Of a DNA stretch of 64,000 bases, positions 29,805 through 37,944 are shown in pieces (position 1 is the first letter of the stretch; each line of letters begins with the position of its first letter). The notes under the pieces are model-generated. The model did no database searches, was not told where the DNA came from, and saw nothing but the letters and a program-made list of their open reading frames with translations. The translations under genes and the position numbers were made by a program. The stretch covers positions 1 to 64,000 of the forward strand of contig NZ_RJVQ01000009.1 in NCBI RefSeq assembly GCF_003856525.1, written 5' to 3'. The stretch is from Vibrio viridaestus (GTDB lineage Bacteria; Pseudomonadota; Gammaproteobacteria; Enterobacterales; Vibrionaceae).

Positions 29805-30482
29805 TTAAATATTCCGCCAAATATCCATAGAATTAATTATTTTAATTGCCGCATTATCCTCCGTGACTAATTCTTTAATCATTTTTGCGGCAACATCTTC
29901 TGCTTTAACGGGAATGAAATTTTTCAAAGGACCAAACATAAAAATTTGGCCTACTCGCATTATCCGTTGAACAACTGTTTCGCTCAGGCGCGATTTAGCG
30001 CGCTGACCAACTAAAGGTCCTGGTCTCAGAATAATTAAGGATTCAAAGCCAAGATCTTCTAGCTTCTTCTCCATCATTCCCTTACATCTTAAGTAATGAG
30101 ACAAAGAACGTTTATTTGCGCCATAACTCGATATAACAGCCAGATGTGTGACTCCCTGCACTCTCATTTCTTTGGCAACAGAAACGACCAAGTTAACATC
30201 AACAGCTTCTAAGCCTTCCTTTGAGCCAGCATCATGACGCGTAGTTCCCAAGCAGATAGCACCATACTTAGGATACGGATTGAGAACCTGCCACTCTGAT
30301 ATCACCAAGCTTGGGTGGATTATCCAATCGAGTTTAGGACTATTAATGTCGTTCTCTCTTCTTGATAGTGCGTAAATATGACTGACACTGTGCATGTCTG
30401 TGAGTTGTTTCAGCACATAGCGACCAACCAAACCAGTCGCACCTGCGACAATAAAAGTACTCAGTGAGGATTTATCAATCAT
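29805..30482 (-). CDS. NAD(P)-binding Rossmann protein (YwnB/TIP30-like, atypical SDR)
   Basis: The protein is 225 aa from MIDKSSLSTFIVAGATGLVG; longer in-frame starts would run into the divergent regulator gene. The N-terminal GATGLVGRYVLKQL is the dinucleotide-binding turn, followed by LAVISSYGANKRSLSHYLRCKG with a Ser/Tyr/Lys-like series, and LRPGPLVGQR. It resembles atypical short-chain dehydrogenases acting on sugar nucleotides or quinones. It is divergent from hxlR with a 141-bp shared region, so it is probably an HxlR target. Confidence 0.78.
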   Translation of the reverse strand: MIDKSSLSTFIVAGATGLVGRYVLKQLTDMHSVSHIYALSRRENDINSPKLDWIIHPSLVISEWQVLNPYPKYGAICLGTTRHDAGSKEGLEAVDVNLVVSVAKEMRVQGVTHLAVISSYGANKRSLSHYLRCKGMMEKKLEDLGFESLIILRPGPLVGQRAKSRLSETVVQRIMRVGQIFMFGPLKNFIPVKAEDVAAKMIKELVTEDNAAIKIINSMDIWRNI

Positions 30483-30623
30483 TAATAAAATCAAATTTAT
30501 GTATAGTAGCGCTATGATTACCCTTACAAGAGCGAATGACAAGGATCTAAAACAAATCTTAATGACTAGTCCTAATAAATGAGAATTGATACACTCTAGT
30601 TGTCGCTCATTTAGGATGTCTCT

Positions 30624-31031
30624 ATGACTCAGCAACATAATCAGATCACTAATCAATCGTCACTACAGGATCGACTCAACAGAGGAGACGTTCTCGAAAA
30701 AAACTGCCCTTCACGCAAGATCTTACGAGATATTACGAATCGCTGGGGGACGTTGGTTCTGTTAGCTCTAATAGATAATACCTACCGTTTTAGTGAGCTG
30801 AGACGAAAAATAAGTGGTGTCAGTGAGAAGATGCTTTCGCAAACTCTGCAGGCATTAGAAGAAGATGGGCTGGTTGACCGTATTTCTTATCCAGTCCTCC
30901 CCCCCCATGTTGAGTATACATTAACGCCGTTGGGTGAAGAGGCCGCACAGAAAGTTGAGCAACTGACTTCATGGATTGAAAATAACCTTGCTACAATTTT
31001 GGACAATCAGAAACAAAAAAATGGAGAATAG
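30624..31031 (+). CDS. HxlR/MarR-like regulator with a redox Cys (YtfH/QorR type)
   Basis: The protein is 135 aa. The winged-helix core reads KILRDITNRWGTLVLLALID, FSELRRKISGVSEKMLSQTL and VEYTLTPLGEEA. A single Cys near 28 (EKNCPSRKIL) is where QorR/YodB-type proteins have their quinone or oxidant-sensing Cys. It is divergent from a Rossmann-fold gene and convergent with qorB. It is the expected sensor for both neighbours, by analogy to E. coli ytfH-qorB(ytfG). Confidence 0.88.
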   Translation: MTQQHNQITNQSSLQDRLNRGDVLEKNCPSRKILRDITNRWGTLVLLALIDNTYRFSELRRKISGVSEKMLSQTLQALEEDGLVDRISYPVLPPHVEYTLTPLGEEAAQKVEQLTSWIENNLATILDNQKQKNGE

Positions 31032-31044
31032 TCTTCTATTCTCC
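31023..31044 (-). terminator. qorB terminator overlapping the hxlR 3' end
   Basis: GGAGAATAG and CTATTCTCC form a perfect 9-bp stem with a four-base loop that includes the hxlR stop codon. On the minus strand it is followed by ATTTTTTTG, so it is a canonical terminator for qorB. Confidence 0.85.
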
Positions 31045-31083
31045 ATTTCCAAATAACATAACATCAGTAATTAATACTAACGG

Positions 31084-31941
31084 CTATTTTAGAAAATCAC
31101 TTAATGCAGCTTTGAGTGTTGTTGTTGGTCTTCCAATCAGAGTGCTAAGAGTACCACTGTCATCATAGAGTCCCCCCTGTGCTGCACCGCTATCAGAATT
31201 TGCTAATAAATTAGCAATTGGTCCCGGTAGACCTGCACCTTTGAGTGTCGCTTCATATTCCTCTTCTGCCATATTAACGTAAGGCACTGTTTTACTAGTC
31301 ACTTCGGAGATTAACTGTGCTAATTCAGAAAGCGTATATGATGAATCGCCTGCTAATTCGTATGTTTTACCGGATTGCTCTTCATCAGAGACGAGTACAC
31401 TGGCTGCAGCTTCAGCGTAATCTTGTCTTGTGGCTGAACTGATTTTTCCATCGCCTGCACAGCCAATAAATGCACCATTTTCAATCGCAGGGCTGACACT
31501 GGCTAGATAATTTTCCGTATACCAACCATTTCTAAGTAAAACATAAGGTACTCCCTGTTCAGCAAGGTACGCTTCTGTGGCTTTATGCTCCTCAGCCAAA
31601 CCCAATGGAGAGCGATCACAATGAAGCAAGCTAGTATAGGCAATAAGTTCGACATTATTCGCTTTTGCTGCATTGATAACATTAGTATGTTGCTCATAGC
31701 GTTGCCCGACTTCGCTTGAAGAGATCAGAAGCAACTTTTGTACGCCGTTTAGTGCTTTTTGAAATGCCGCTGGGTTATTGTAATCCGCTTGGCGTAGTTC
31801 TACGCCTTGTGCTGCTAGAATACCTGCTTTTTGTGGATCTCTTACAACAGCGACAATTTCTTCTGCTGCAATACCCTTTTTGATAAGGCTTGAGATTACT
31901 AATTTACCAAGTTGACCAGTTGCACCTGTTACTGCGATCAT
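31084..31941 (-). CDS. qorB: NAD(P)H:quinone oxidoreductase QorB (YtfG type)
   Basis: The protein is 285 aa from MIAVTGATGQLGKLVISSL; ATG at 31941 has AGGAAT upstream. The NADPH-binding GATGQLG, AYTSLLHCDRSPLG and LRNGWYTENY motifs match the QorB/NmrA-like family, which reduces quinones with NADPH. It is convergent with the HxlR gene and lies below a double dyad that may be its operator. Confidence 0.9.
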   Translation of the reverse strand: MIAVTGATGQLGKLVISSLIKKGIAAEEIVAVVRDPQKAGILAAQGVELRQADYNNPAAFQKALNGVQKLLLISSSEVGQRYEQHTNVINAAKANNVELIAYTSLLHCDRSPLGLAEEHKATEAYLAEQGVPYVLLRNGWYTENYLASVSPAIENGAFIGCAGDGKISSATRQDYAEAAASVLVSDEEQSGKTYELAGDSSYTLSELAQLISEVTSKTVPYVNMAEEEYEATLKGAGLPGPIANLLANSDSGAAQGGLYDDSGTLSTLIGRPTTTLKAALSDFLK

Positions 31942-31983
31942 CGTTAAATTCCTCATTACGTTTATGTTGTAAAAGAGAATTAC

Positions 31984-32024
31984 ACTTACACTAACTTTTT
32001 GCAAGTACATACAAAAAAGTAAGT
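31984..32024 (-). promoter_or_regulatory. Nested inverted repeat upstream of qorB, candidate HxlR operator
   Basis: Outer repeats ACTTAC (31984-31989) and GTAAGT (32019-32024) surround inner repeats ACTTTTTG (31994-32001) and CAAAAAAGT (32012-32020). It sits 43-83 bases before the qorB ATG. A dyad with this layout is typical of HxlR-family operators; the assignment is inferred. Confidence 0.5.
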
Positions 32025-32029
32025 ATAAA

Positions 32030-32464
32030 TTATTCTTTCGGCGATAGTCTAAGAAAAACGCCTAAAGCAATGAGCAACAAAGCGGCGCTTAGCACGATAC
32101 CGACGGGATAAAATAAATTACCAGCCATATCCAGCTGGCTGTATTTAATCACCATGATCAGTCCTTCTAATGCTAACGCGACAGACACTGTGCCGATAAA
32201 TCTAGGTAACGTTCTTCGTAATAACACCATTACGTGGTGCTCATCACCCTTAGTCCCATACTCTTTCTGAATGACAATCGCTAGCTCAAAGACGGCGATC
32301 GCAATAATATTCGAGTTAATAATTTTCACGATGACCTGGGTTAACTCTTCTCCCTGCATATAACTATGAGCCTCATGAACAAAGGTAGAGACAATGGTTA
32401 GCGCAGCTAAGAAATAAAATATATACGCAAAAAACTTAGCAAAATAACGTTGAATAGCGATAAT
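32030..32464 (-). CDS. Four-helix membrane protein, unknown, probable ATT start
   Basis: The first in-frame ATG is at 32359 (109 aa), but the frame stays open upstream and reads as an extra hydrophobic helix (RYFAKFFAYIFYFLAALTIV) continuing into VHEAHSYM. No ATG, GTG or TTG precedes it. An ATT at 32464 follows a good AGAAGG ribosome-binding site by six bases, giving 144 aa with about four membrane helices. The N-terminal helix therefore seems to be coding. A sequencing error or lost start codon is the alternative. Family not recognised. It is upstream of qorB on the same strand. Confidence 0.6.
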   Translation of the reverse strand: MIAIQRYFAKFFAYIFYFLAALTIVSTFVHEAHSYMQGEELTQVIVKIINSNIIAIAVFELAIVIQKEYGTKGDEHHVMVLLRRTLPRFIGTVSVALALEGLIMVIKYSQLDMAGNLFYPVGIVLSAALLLIALGVFLRLSPKE

Positions 32465-32560
32465 GTTGCACCTTCTTGTTTTATTAAGAGAACTTATACG
32501 CTACGTATTACAAATTTAATATTGCCAAATTCTGGTTATCTTTTTACAAGGTAAACGTCA

Positions 32561-33391
32561 TTAGGGATTAAGCCATTGCCGATCTGGTGCACATATAACT
32601 CGAGCATTTTGATAAGCCATATCCATGGTTAATACGGTTCTAACCATATATTTACGGCGCTCACTGTTTTTTTCGGCAACCACAACAACATCTGCTTGAG
32701 TATCATCGGTTATGCACAAAGGCAGTAATAACTGGATTCTCTCATCATACCAATGTGGTATTGCCATTTTATAGTTACGTCGTAACTTATCTTTAAGCTG
32801 ATTAATTGCCCCTTCTACGGCATTACGCGCTAGTACTGGATTACTCTGTAGGATTTCAGGCAAACGCTCTCTGTTATCATTAAGAATATGATTAAAATCG
32901 ATCTCCAATTCATATCGATAATCGAATACCAGTAAACTCGGGTCATCTATATAAGTCGCAATATCAGGTAAGGGTTCAAAATCTTTCATTTTCGCTGAAT
33001 AACCATCGAAGAAGCCATACCACTTCCAGTCGGACTGATTATTATCACTTGCGTTATTATTGCGAAAAAATGTAGCGAAGATGTCTTTACCAGAGCGTGT
33101 CTGTAGACCAGTGTTAAAACAAGCTCTTGTTCCATCAGATGTGACTTTAATTTTGTCTTGCTGCTGTAGACGCAAAAAAGTGAAGTTTAGGTAACTGATA
33201 AGAATGGGAAACTGAGTATATTCCTTCCGGTATTGCTCTTGAGAAAAGTTCCAATCTTCAGGCTTGGCCATATCGGCAAGTTTGGCAAAAGGCGCTTCCC
33301 ATGTTTCACCAAGATCGGTTCTGAATCCAAAATAAGCAAAGACACTACGAGGGTCTTCATCTCGATAGCGTTTAAGTAAATCTTCGTACAT
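32561..33391 (-). CDS. DUF3825 domain protein
   Basis: The protein is 276 aa from MYEDLLKRYRDEDPRSVFAYFG (ATG 33391); an ATG at 33451 would add 20 residues but has no ribosome-binding site. I recognise DUF3825 by the FAYFGFRT start and the FNTGLQTRSGKDIFATFF and ALARNAVEGAINQLK-like motifs. The domain is soluble, mixed alpha/beta, and of unknown function. It stands alone with no membrane or signal segment, so no clear role can be inferred. Confidence 0.72.
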   Translation of the reverse strand: MYEDLLKRYRDEDPRSVFAYFGFRTDLGETWEAPFAKLADMAKPEDWNFSQEQYRKEYTQFPILISYLNFTFLRLQQQDKIKVTSDGTRACFNTGLQTRSGKDIFATFFRNNNASDNNQSDWKWYGFFDGYSAKMKDFEPLPDIATYIDDPSLLVFDYRYELEIDFNHILNDNRERLPEILQSNPVLARNAVEGAINQLKDKLRRNYKMAIPHWYDERIQLLLPLCITDDTQADVVVVAEKNSERRKYMVRTVLTMDMAYQNARVICAPDRQWLNP

Positions 33392-33512
33392 ATACAAACC
33401 TAATTGTCCAACTCTGATATCCGACAATACGCCAAGCAGAATTAGTTTCATTAAGTCAAATCAATTGCACTGAGATTTCAACAAAATGTGTGATAACTAT
33501 TAGATTCAACAG

Positions 33513-33541
33513 GGAAGCTTCACGAAACTAATGAAGCTTCC
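33513..33541. terminator. Hairpin between the DUF3825 gene and yqhA
   Basis: GGAAGCTTCA and TGAAGCTTCC form a perfect 10-bp stem with a nine-base loop. It has no strong T-run, but lies just after the yqhA stop. Confidence 0.6.
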
Positions 33542-33549
33542 TTAAAGGG

Positions 33550-34038
33550 TTATTTCTTCGTAATTTTATCCAAATATCCCATTACAAATGCGGATAAGAC
33601 AAATGTGATATGAAGCAAAAGGTACCATTTGATTTTATCATCAGCGATATTTTGTATATTCATAAATACTTTTAATAAGTGAATAGAAGAAATCGCCACT
33701 ATCGAAGCTGCCACTTTATTTTTTAGCGACCCCGTATCCAACTTACCAAGCCAAACCAGTTTTTCCCCATCTTCTTCAACATCAATTTTAGACACGAAAT
33801 TTTCATATCCCGAAAACATCACCATGATGATGAGACCACCGACCAGAGAAATATCAATTAGAGATAACGAGATAAGCACTAAGTCAGTTTCACTTGCTGT
33901 AAATACCATACTCAACGCATGGTATACCTCTTGAAAAAATTTAATGGTCAGTACAATAAGGACAAGGCTCAATCCAAGATACATTGGAGCCATAATCCAG
34001 CGAGCTGAGTACAAAATCTTTTCAATCCATTTTTCCAT
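33550..34038 (-). CDS. yqhA: UPF0114 (YqhA) family membrane protein
   Basis: The protein is 162 aa with three to four membrane helices, starting [23 protein letters not shown], the invariant UPF0114 opening, and with [20 protein letters not shown] in the middle. No function is established. It is a single gene with a strong hairpin after it and a 450-bp gap upstream. Confidence 0.93.
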   Translation of the reverse strand: MEKWIEKILYSARWIMAPMYLGLSLVLIVLTIKFFQEVYHALSMVFTASETDLVLISLSLIDISLVGGLIIMVMFSGYENFVSKIDVEEDGEKLVWLGKLDTGSLKNKVAASIVAISSIHLLKVFMNIQNIADDKIKWYLLLHITFVLSAFVMGYLDKITKK

Positions 34039-34484
34039 TTAACTACCTTTCACTATTAAAATTTGCTATTTAAATAAGTCAGTTCTAGACGGCAGATACT
34101 ATCAGTAAGAATAAAAAACAAAAAACAGTTTTCAAATCTAAATGAAGTGATATTCTCCTGCGTGTTCTGCCGTGTAACCAAAAGGTTTCAAGGTTAAATA
34201 ATTGTAACAAAATCTATGTGTTACAAATGTTCCGACTCTTATATAAAAGCGTTTATTTATCTCCACTAAAACAGTGCATGATCAGTATTAACCATTAGTC
34301 ATTCTGTAAATGGCAGTATTTTCCGCTCCGCTTCTACCACGTAAAATCTGTTTAATGAAACGTTACACTTCGATAAATTTTCTTTGTCGTCAGGTTCAAA
34401 ATTCTTCACTTTACGCCAGTCATAAATAGGACGATATTCGCCGCGAAAATTCCTGTTTCTCTCTTAATTTTTAGGAATATAGCC
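34039..34484. other. 446-bp gap with a hidden open stretch
   Basis: The gap separates yqhA from a divergent MFS gene and must hold both promoters. On the minus strand 34299-34466 is an open, start-less reading frame of 56 codons with a protein-like composition (RGEYRPIYDWRKVKNFEP), possibly the remains of a gene. No terminator or repeat was recognised. Confidence 0.45.
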
Positions 34485-35651
34485 GTGACTCGTCTCCTTG
34501 TTCGTAAATTAACCAATACCGTTCCTTCCCCTGTGTTGGCGCTGTTCGTTTATGCTATTGCAGCGGGCTACTCTATGAGTGCTTTGCCTCTATTATTACC
34601 TCAAGGTGATTTATCGGTTTCGGTTTTGACGAGTTGGCTAACATCTTCTTTTTACGCTGGACTGCTGACTGGTACGTTAACTTCTAAACACTTTATCCGT
34701 ATTTTTGGTCACAAAGTCAGCTTTATCATTTTACAAATAGCGTTTGCACTTTGTTTACTCGGTCTGCCTACATGGCAGAATCAGTACTTCTGGCTTTTCG
34801 ACCGTTTTGTCGGCGGCATAATCGTTGGTGGTATTTTTGTTGTAATCGAGTCTTGGCTTCTAAAAGGATCGGCTGAAGGTCGTCGCAAACGTCTTAGCGT
34901 GTACATGAGTATGTTGTACGCGGGTTCTGCTCTTGGACAGTTGGCATTAACATGGTTTGGGGCAAATGGCGCAACACCTTTTGTTCTTTCTTCTGTCATG
35001 CTCGTTTTGGCGGCGGTATTACTTGCTGTTTTACCAAACTACGTCTCAGAACCAGAAATTTCTGTTGTCACACCAACTGCTGCTCCTATTGGCAACAGAT
35101 GGGTTAAAATTCCTGCCCTAATAGGCTGTTTGGTCTCTGGTATTTTGTTGGGCTCAGTTTACGGTATGATGCCGTTGCAACTTAGTCGCTCAGGTATGTC
35201 CCAGGAACAAATTGGCTCATTAATGGCAGTGATTATTATCGGCGCTATGTTGGTTCAACCGGTGATCAGTGCACTTTCTAAAAAAGTTGGTCGCACACTT
35301 CTTATGAGTATGTTTGCTCTTTTAGGCGCAATGAGTATCGGTGTATTTGAGCAAATGTTAGGTGAACAGACTATCAGCATGTTCCTCCTCGGTATGGCGA
35401 TATTTGCGTTTTACCCAATTGCTATTAACTTAGGTAGCTCATCTATCCCTGAAGAGCACATGGTAAGCGCATCACAACAAATGATTTTAATCTACAGTTT
35501 TGGTTCAATTGTAGGTCCAATTGGTGCGCAATATTTCATGGACACTCAGACTGGTCTGTTTGGATTCTTCTTTATCGTGTTAATAACAACCTGTATTTAC
35601 ATGCTGTTCGTTGCTCTTAAAAGCGTCAGCCGAGTTGTTATCCATAAATAA
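34485..35651 (+). CDS. MFS transporter (YcaD-like)
   Basis: The protein is 388 aa with twelve predicted helices and MFS signature loops (RIFGHKVSF after helix 2; FDRFVGGIIVGGIFVVIESW near helix 4-5). The conserved GRRKR loop and layout fit the YcaD group of small MFS transporters of unknown substrate. It is convergent with the TM2-like/YidD operon, with only five bases between the two stop codons. Confidence 0.85.
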   Translation: MTRLLVRKLTNTVPSPVLALFVYAIAAGYSMSALPLLLPQGDLSVSVLTSWLTSSFYAGLLTGTLTSKHFIRIFGHKVSFIILQIAFALCLLGLPTWQNQYFWLFDRFVGGIIVGGIFVVIESWLLKGSAEGRRKRLSVYMSMLYAGSALGQLALTWFGANGATPFVLSSVMLVLAAVLLAVLPNYVSEPEISVVTPTAAPIGNRWVKIPALIGCLVSGILLGSVYGMMPLQLSRSGMSQEQIGSLMAVIIIGAMLVQPVISALSKKVGRTLLMSMFALLGAMSIGVFEQMLGEQTISMFLLGMAIFAFYPIAINLGSSSIPEEHMVSASQQMILIYSFGSIVGPIGAQYFMDTQTGLFGFFFIVLITTCIYMLFVALKSVSRVVIHK

Positions 35652-35656
35652 GCACT

Positions 35657-36046
35657 CTATTTACTCAGAGCGTCAAAAATCGATTTAGAAAGACGGTAAT
35701 TATACAAACGAGCTATCTTTTGCGAATAAAACAGCTGAGGTAGTTCGAAAATTGCTAATACAACAATTCCCCATATCGCCAATGGTATTCCGCAAATCAT
35801 AAGTACAACGCACGTAATTACCAATACAATCTCGACTAAGAACTGAATGTAGCGCTTGAGATACAAGTGATGAAATCCACCGACAGATGACCATGCAAGT
35901 GCAGCATAAGTATCAGGGTCTTTGAGCTGCATAGAAACTACATGGTAGTATTGCTTGCGCTTTTCCGGCGATAACTCACCAACATCGTGCCTCAGCTTCT
36001 CTTCTCTTTCTTCAATTTCTTCGAATGGTATAAATAGATCTTTCAT
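35657..36046 (-). CDS. Small two-helix membrane protein
   Basis: The protein is 129 aa with a charged N-terminal half (EEIEEREEKLRHDVGELSPEKRK) and two helices at about 68-105 (FLVEIVLVITCVVLMICGIPLAIWGIVV), plus a short tail. The motif SSVGGFHHLYLKRYIQF resembles the TM2 domain turn. It overlaps yidD by four bases (ATGA) and is the last of three genes. Function unknown. Confidence 0.7.
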   Translation of the reverse strand: MKDLFIPFEEIEEREEKLRHDVGELSPEKRKQYYHVVSMQLKDPDTYAALAWSSVGGFHHLYLKRYIQFLVEIVLVITCVVLMICGIPLAIWGIVVLAIFELPQLFYSQKIARLYNYRLSKSIFDALSK

Positions 36047-36267
36047 GGTATGTCATCCACGATCTTTTCAATCATATCAGGTTGGTTGCATTTTCTAATA
36101 CGTTGTAAACCTAATTTCCAACCTCGATAAAAGCCATATTTTTCAATGCATAAACGAGTATATTCAGAGCATGAGGGCTCAAAATTACACTCTATTGAGA
36201 GTAGTTTTTTTGAACCACCTTTGCTCTGATACTTTTCAATCAACCTAAGCGACAGAATCTTGAGCAT
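36043..36267 (-). CDS. yidD: YidD-type membrane insertion efficiency factor
   Basis: The protein is 74 aa with the family signature CNFEPSCSEYTRLCIEKYG and the ending LGLQRIRKCNQPDM. YidD is an amphipathic inner-membrane-associated protein that helps YidC insertion. The canonical chromosomal copy lies in rnpA-yidD-yidC; this one is in another operon (between DUF4177 and a small membrane gene), so it may be a second paralogue. Confidence 0.9.
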   Translation of the reverse strand: MLKILSLRLIEKYQSKGGSKKLLSIECNFEPSCSEYTRLCIEKYGFYRGWKLGLQRIRKCNQPDMIEKIVDDIP

Positions 36268-36482
36268 TATCTGCCCAAGGTGAGAATCACGGCTTCACGC
36301 TGCCAGAATAACATGAAGCGCTTTCTTTCAATGACCTGGAACACGACTTGCCAACCATCCTGAGCGTATTTATTTAAATCAGACTCTAAACGTTGTAAAG
36401 GCAAACCACTTGACCCTAATAGGATTGTTCCACATCCACCTTCGACGACATGAACGACTTTGTATTCTTTGTATTGACTCAT
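36267..36482 (-). CDS. DUF4177 domain protein
   Basis: The protein is 71 aa with the pattern YKEYKVVHV...LESDLNKYAQDGWQVVFQVIERKRF, the compact DUF4177 fold found in many short proteins. Its stop shares one base with the yidD ATG, so translation is coupled. It leads a three-gene operon. Function unknown. Confidence 0.85.
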   Translation of the reverse strand: MSQYKEYKVVHVVEGGCGTILLGSSGLPLQRLESDLNKYAQDGWQVVFQVIERKRFMLFWQREAVILTLGR

Positions 36483-36671
36483 TTCAACTACCTAGCTTGT
36501 TTAACTTGAGCAGCAATATAGCAAACCAGTAGCAAAAAATCTGTAACCTACTGTTTAATAATCAACATCTATCCCCAATACTCACTTTCAATACTCATAC
36601 ATTTCACCCCATCAGAATTGCTAAGCCAAATAATTCTCCTATAGTTAATCAAGAAACTAAGAGGAATTCAT

Positions 36672-37901
36672 ATGGTTAGCTTAGATATTGACTACGTCCG
36701 TCAACAGTTCCCCGCTTTTAAGTCAGATCTTCATCGTGATAAGATATTTTTTGAAAATGCGGGTGGCTCTCATATGTGCCACCAGGTCATAGACAGGCTT
36801 AACACTTACTATCATAACTTCCGAATTCAACCCTACTACCCTAACGAAGTCTCTCTTTCTGCCGGAAAAATGATGGATGAAGCTTACTCTTCACTGGCCT
36901 TGTGGCTAGGTTCCCCTTCATCTACTGTCTATTTCGGTCCATCTACATCGCAAAACACTTACGTCCTGGCAAATGCGATGAGTGAATGGTTGAATAGAGG
37001 GGATGAAATCATTGTTACTAACCAAGACCATGAATCGAATTCTGGTGTATGGCGTAAACTGTCTAAACAAGGAATTATTGTTAAAGAGTGGCAAGTTAAT
37101 CGAGCTAGCGGTTCGCTCGATATCGATGATCTAAAAAGCCTGATAACTGAGAGAACGAAACTTCTTACTTTTCCTCACTGCTCAAATATACTGGGAGAAG
37201 TAAATCCAGTTAAAGAAATATGTGTTTTAGCTAAGCTAAATGATATTTACACTGTCGTCGATGGCGTTTCTTACGCTGGGCATGGTCTGCCAAATGTATC
37301 AGACCTTGGGTGTGATGTTTATCTGTTCTCACTGTATAAGGTGTTTGGACCTCATTTGGGTGTTATGGTCATTCAGTCAGACATCGCGAGTATTCTGAGT
37401 AATCAAGGTCATTATTTCAATGCGGCGTTAAGGGAAAAGCGGCTCATGCCCTCGGGGCCAGACCATGCTCAAATCGCGGCCGTTAAGGGTGTCATTCATT
37501 ATTTCGAGGATGTATTTAGACATCACTTTGGCGAGGCACCATTCGATGCGGAAGCTCTAAAAGCACTGTTTAAAAACGCCGAAAAGGAACCTCTAACCAA
37601 GTTACTAGATTACTTCGTCAACCATAAAAGCGTTACAATTATTGGCCCTCAAAGTCCCAACAATAGAGCACCGACAATTTCTATTATGGTTAAAAACAAA
37701 ATACCCTTTGAGTTAGCCAAAAAACTTGGAGAATTAAATGTACTGTGTGGAGCAGGACATTTCTATTCAGTTCGACTACTCGAAGCAATGGGAGTTTCAC
37801 CTCAGACAGGCGTTCTTAGATTTTCTCTCGTACACTACAATACGTCTAGCGAGGTCGATAACGCTATCAAAGCAATTGACTACGCTATAAATGAGAAATA
37901 G
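36672..37901 (+). CDS. Class V aminotransferase-fold protein (cysteine desulfurase-like)
   Basis: The protein is 409 aa, fold-type I PLP. Motifs: FFENAGGSHM near 26-35, YFGPSTSQNTYVLA near 96-109, the His in NQDHESNSGVWRKL (about 118-131), the Asp in TVVDGVSYAGHG near 196-207 and the PLP Lys in LFSLYKVFGPHLG near 223-235. It lacks an obvious conserved Cys loop of an IscS-type enzyme, so it may be a selenocysteine lyase-like, isopenicillin epimerase-like or other class V enzyme. Single gene, followed by a strong terminator. Confidence 0.85.
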   Translation: MVSLDIDYVRQQFPAFKSDLHRDKIFFENAGGSHMCHQVIDRLNTYYHNFRIQPYYPNEVSLSAGKMMDEAYSSLALWLGSPSSTVYFGPSTSQNTYVLANAMSEWLNRGDEIIVTNQDHESNSGVWRKLSKQGIIVKEWQVNRASGSLDIDDLKSLITERTKLLTFPHCSNILGEVNPVKEICVLAKLNDIYTVVDGVSYAGHGLPNVSDLGCDVYLFSLYKVFGPHLGVMVIQSDIASILSNQGHYFNAALREKRLMPSGPDHAQIAAVKGVIHYFEDVFRHHFGEAPFDAEALKALFKNAEKEPLTKLLDYFVNHKSVTIIGPQSPNNRAPTISIMVKNKIPFELAKKLGELNVLCGAGHFYSVRLLEAMGVSPQTGVLRFSLVHYNTSSEVDNAIKAIDYAINEK

Positions 37902-37902
37902 T

Positions 37903-37930
37903 AAAAAGCCGGTTTAAAACCGGCTTTTTA
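37903..37930. terminator. Bidirectional terminator
   Basis: AAAAAGCCGGTTTAAAACCGGCTTTTTA is a strong inverted repeat with A/T-runs on both flanks, between two convergent genes. Confidence 0.88.
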
Positions 37931-37944
37931 TTGATAATCAAAAA

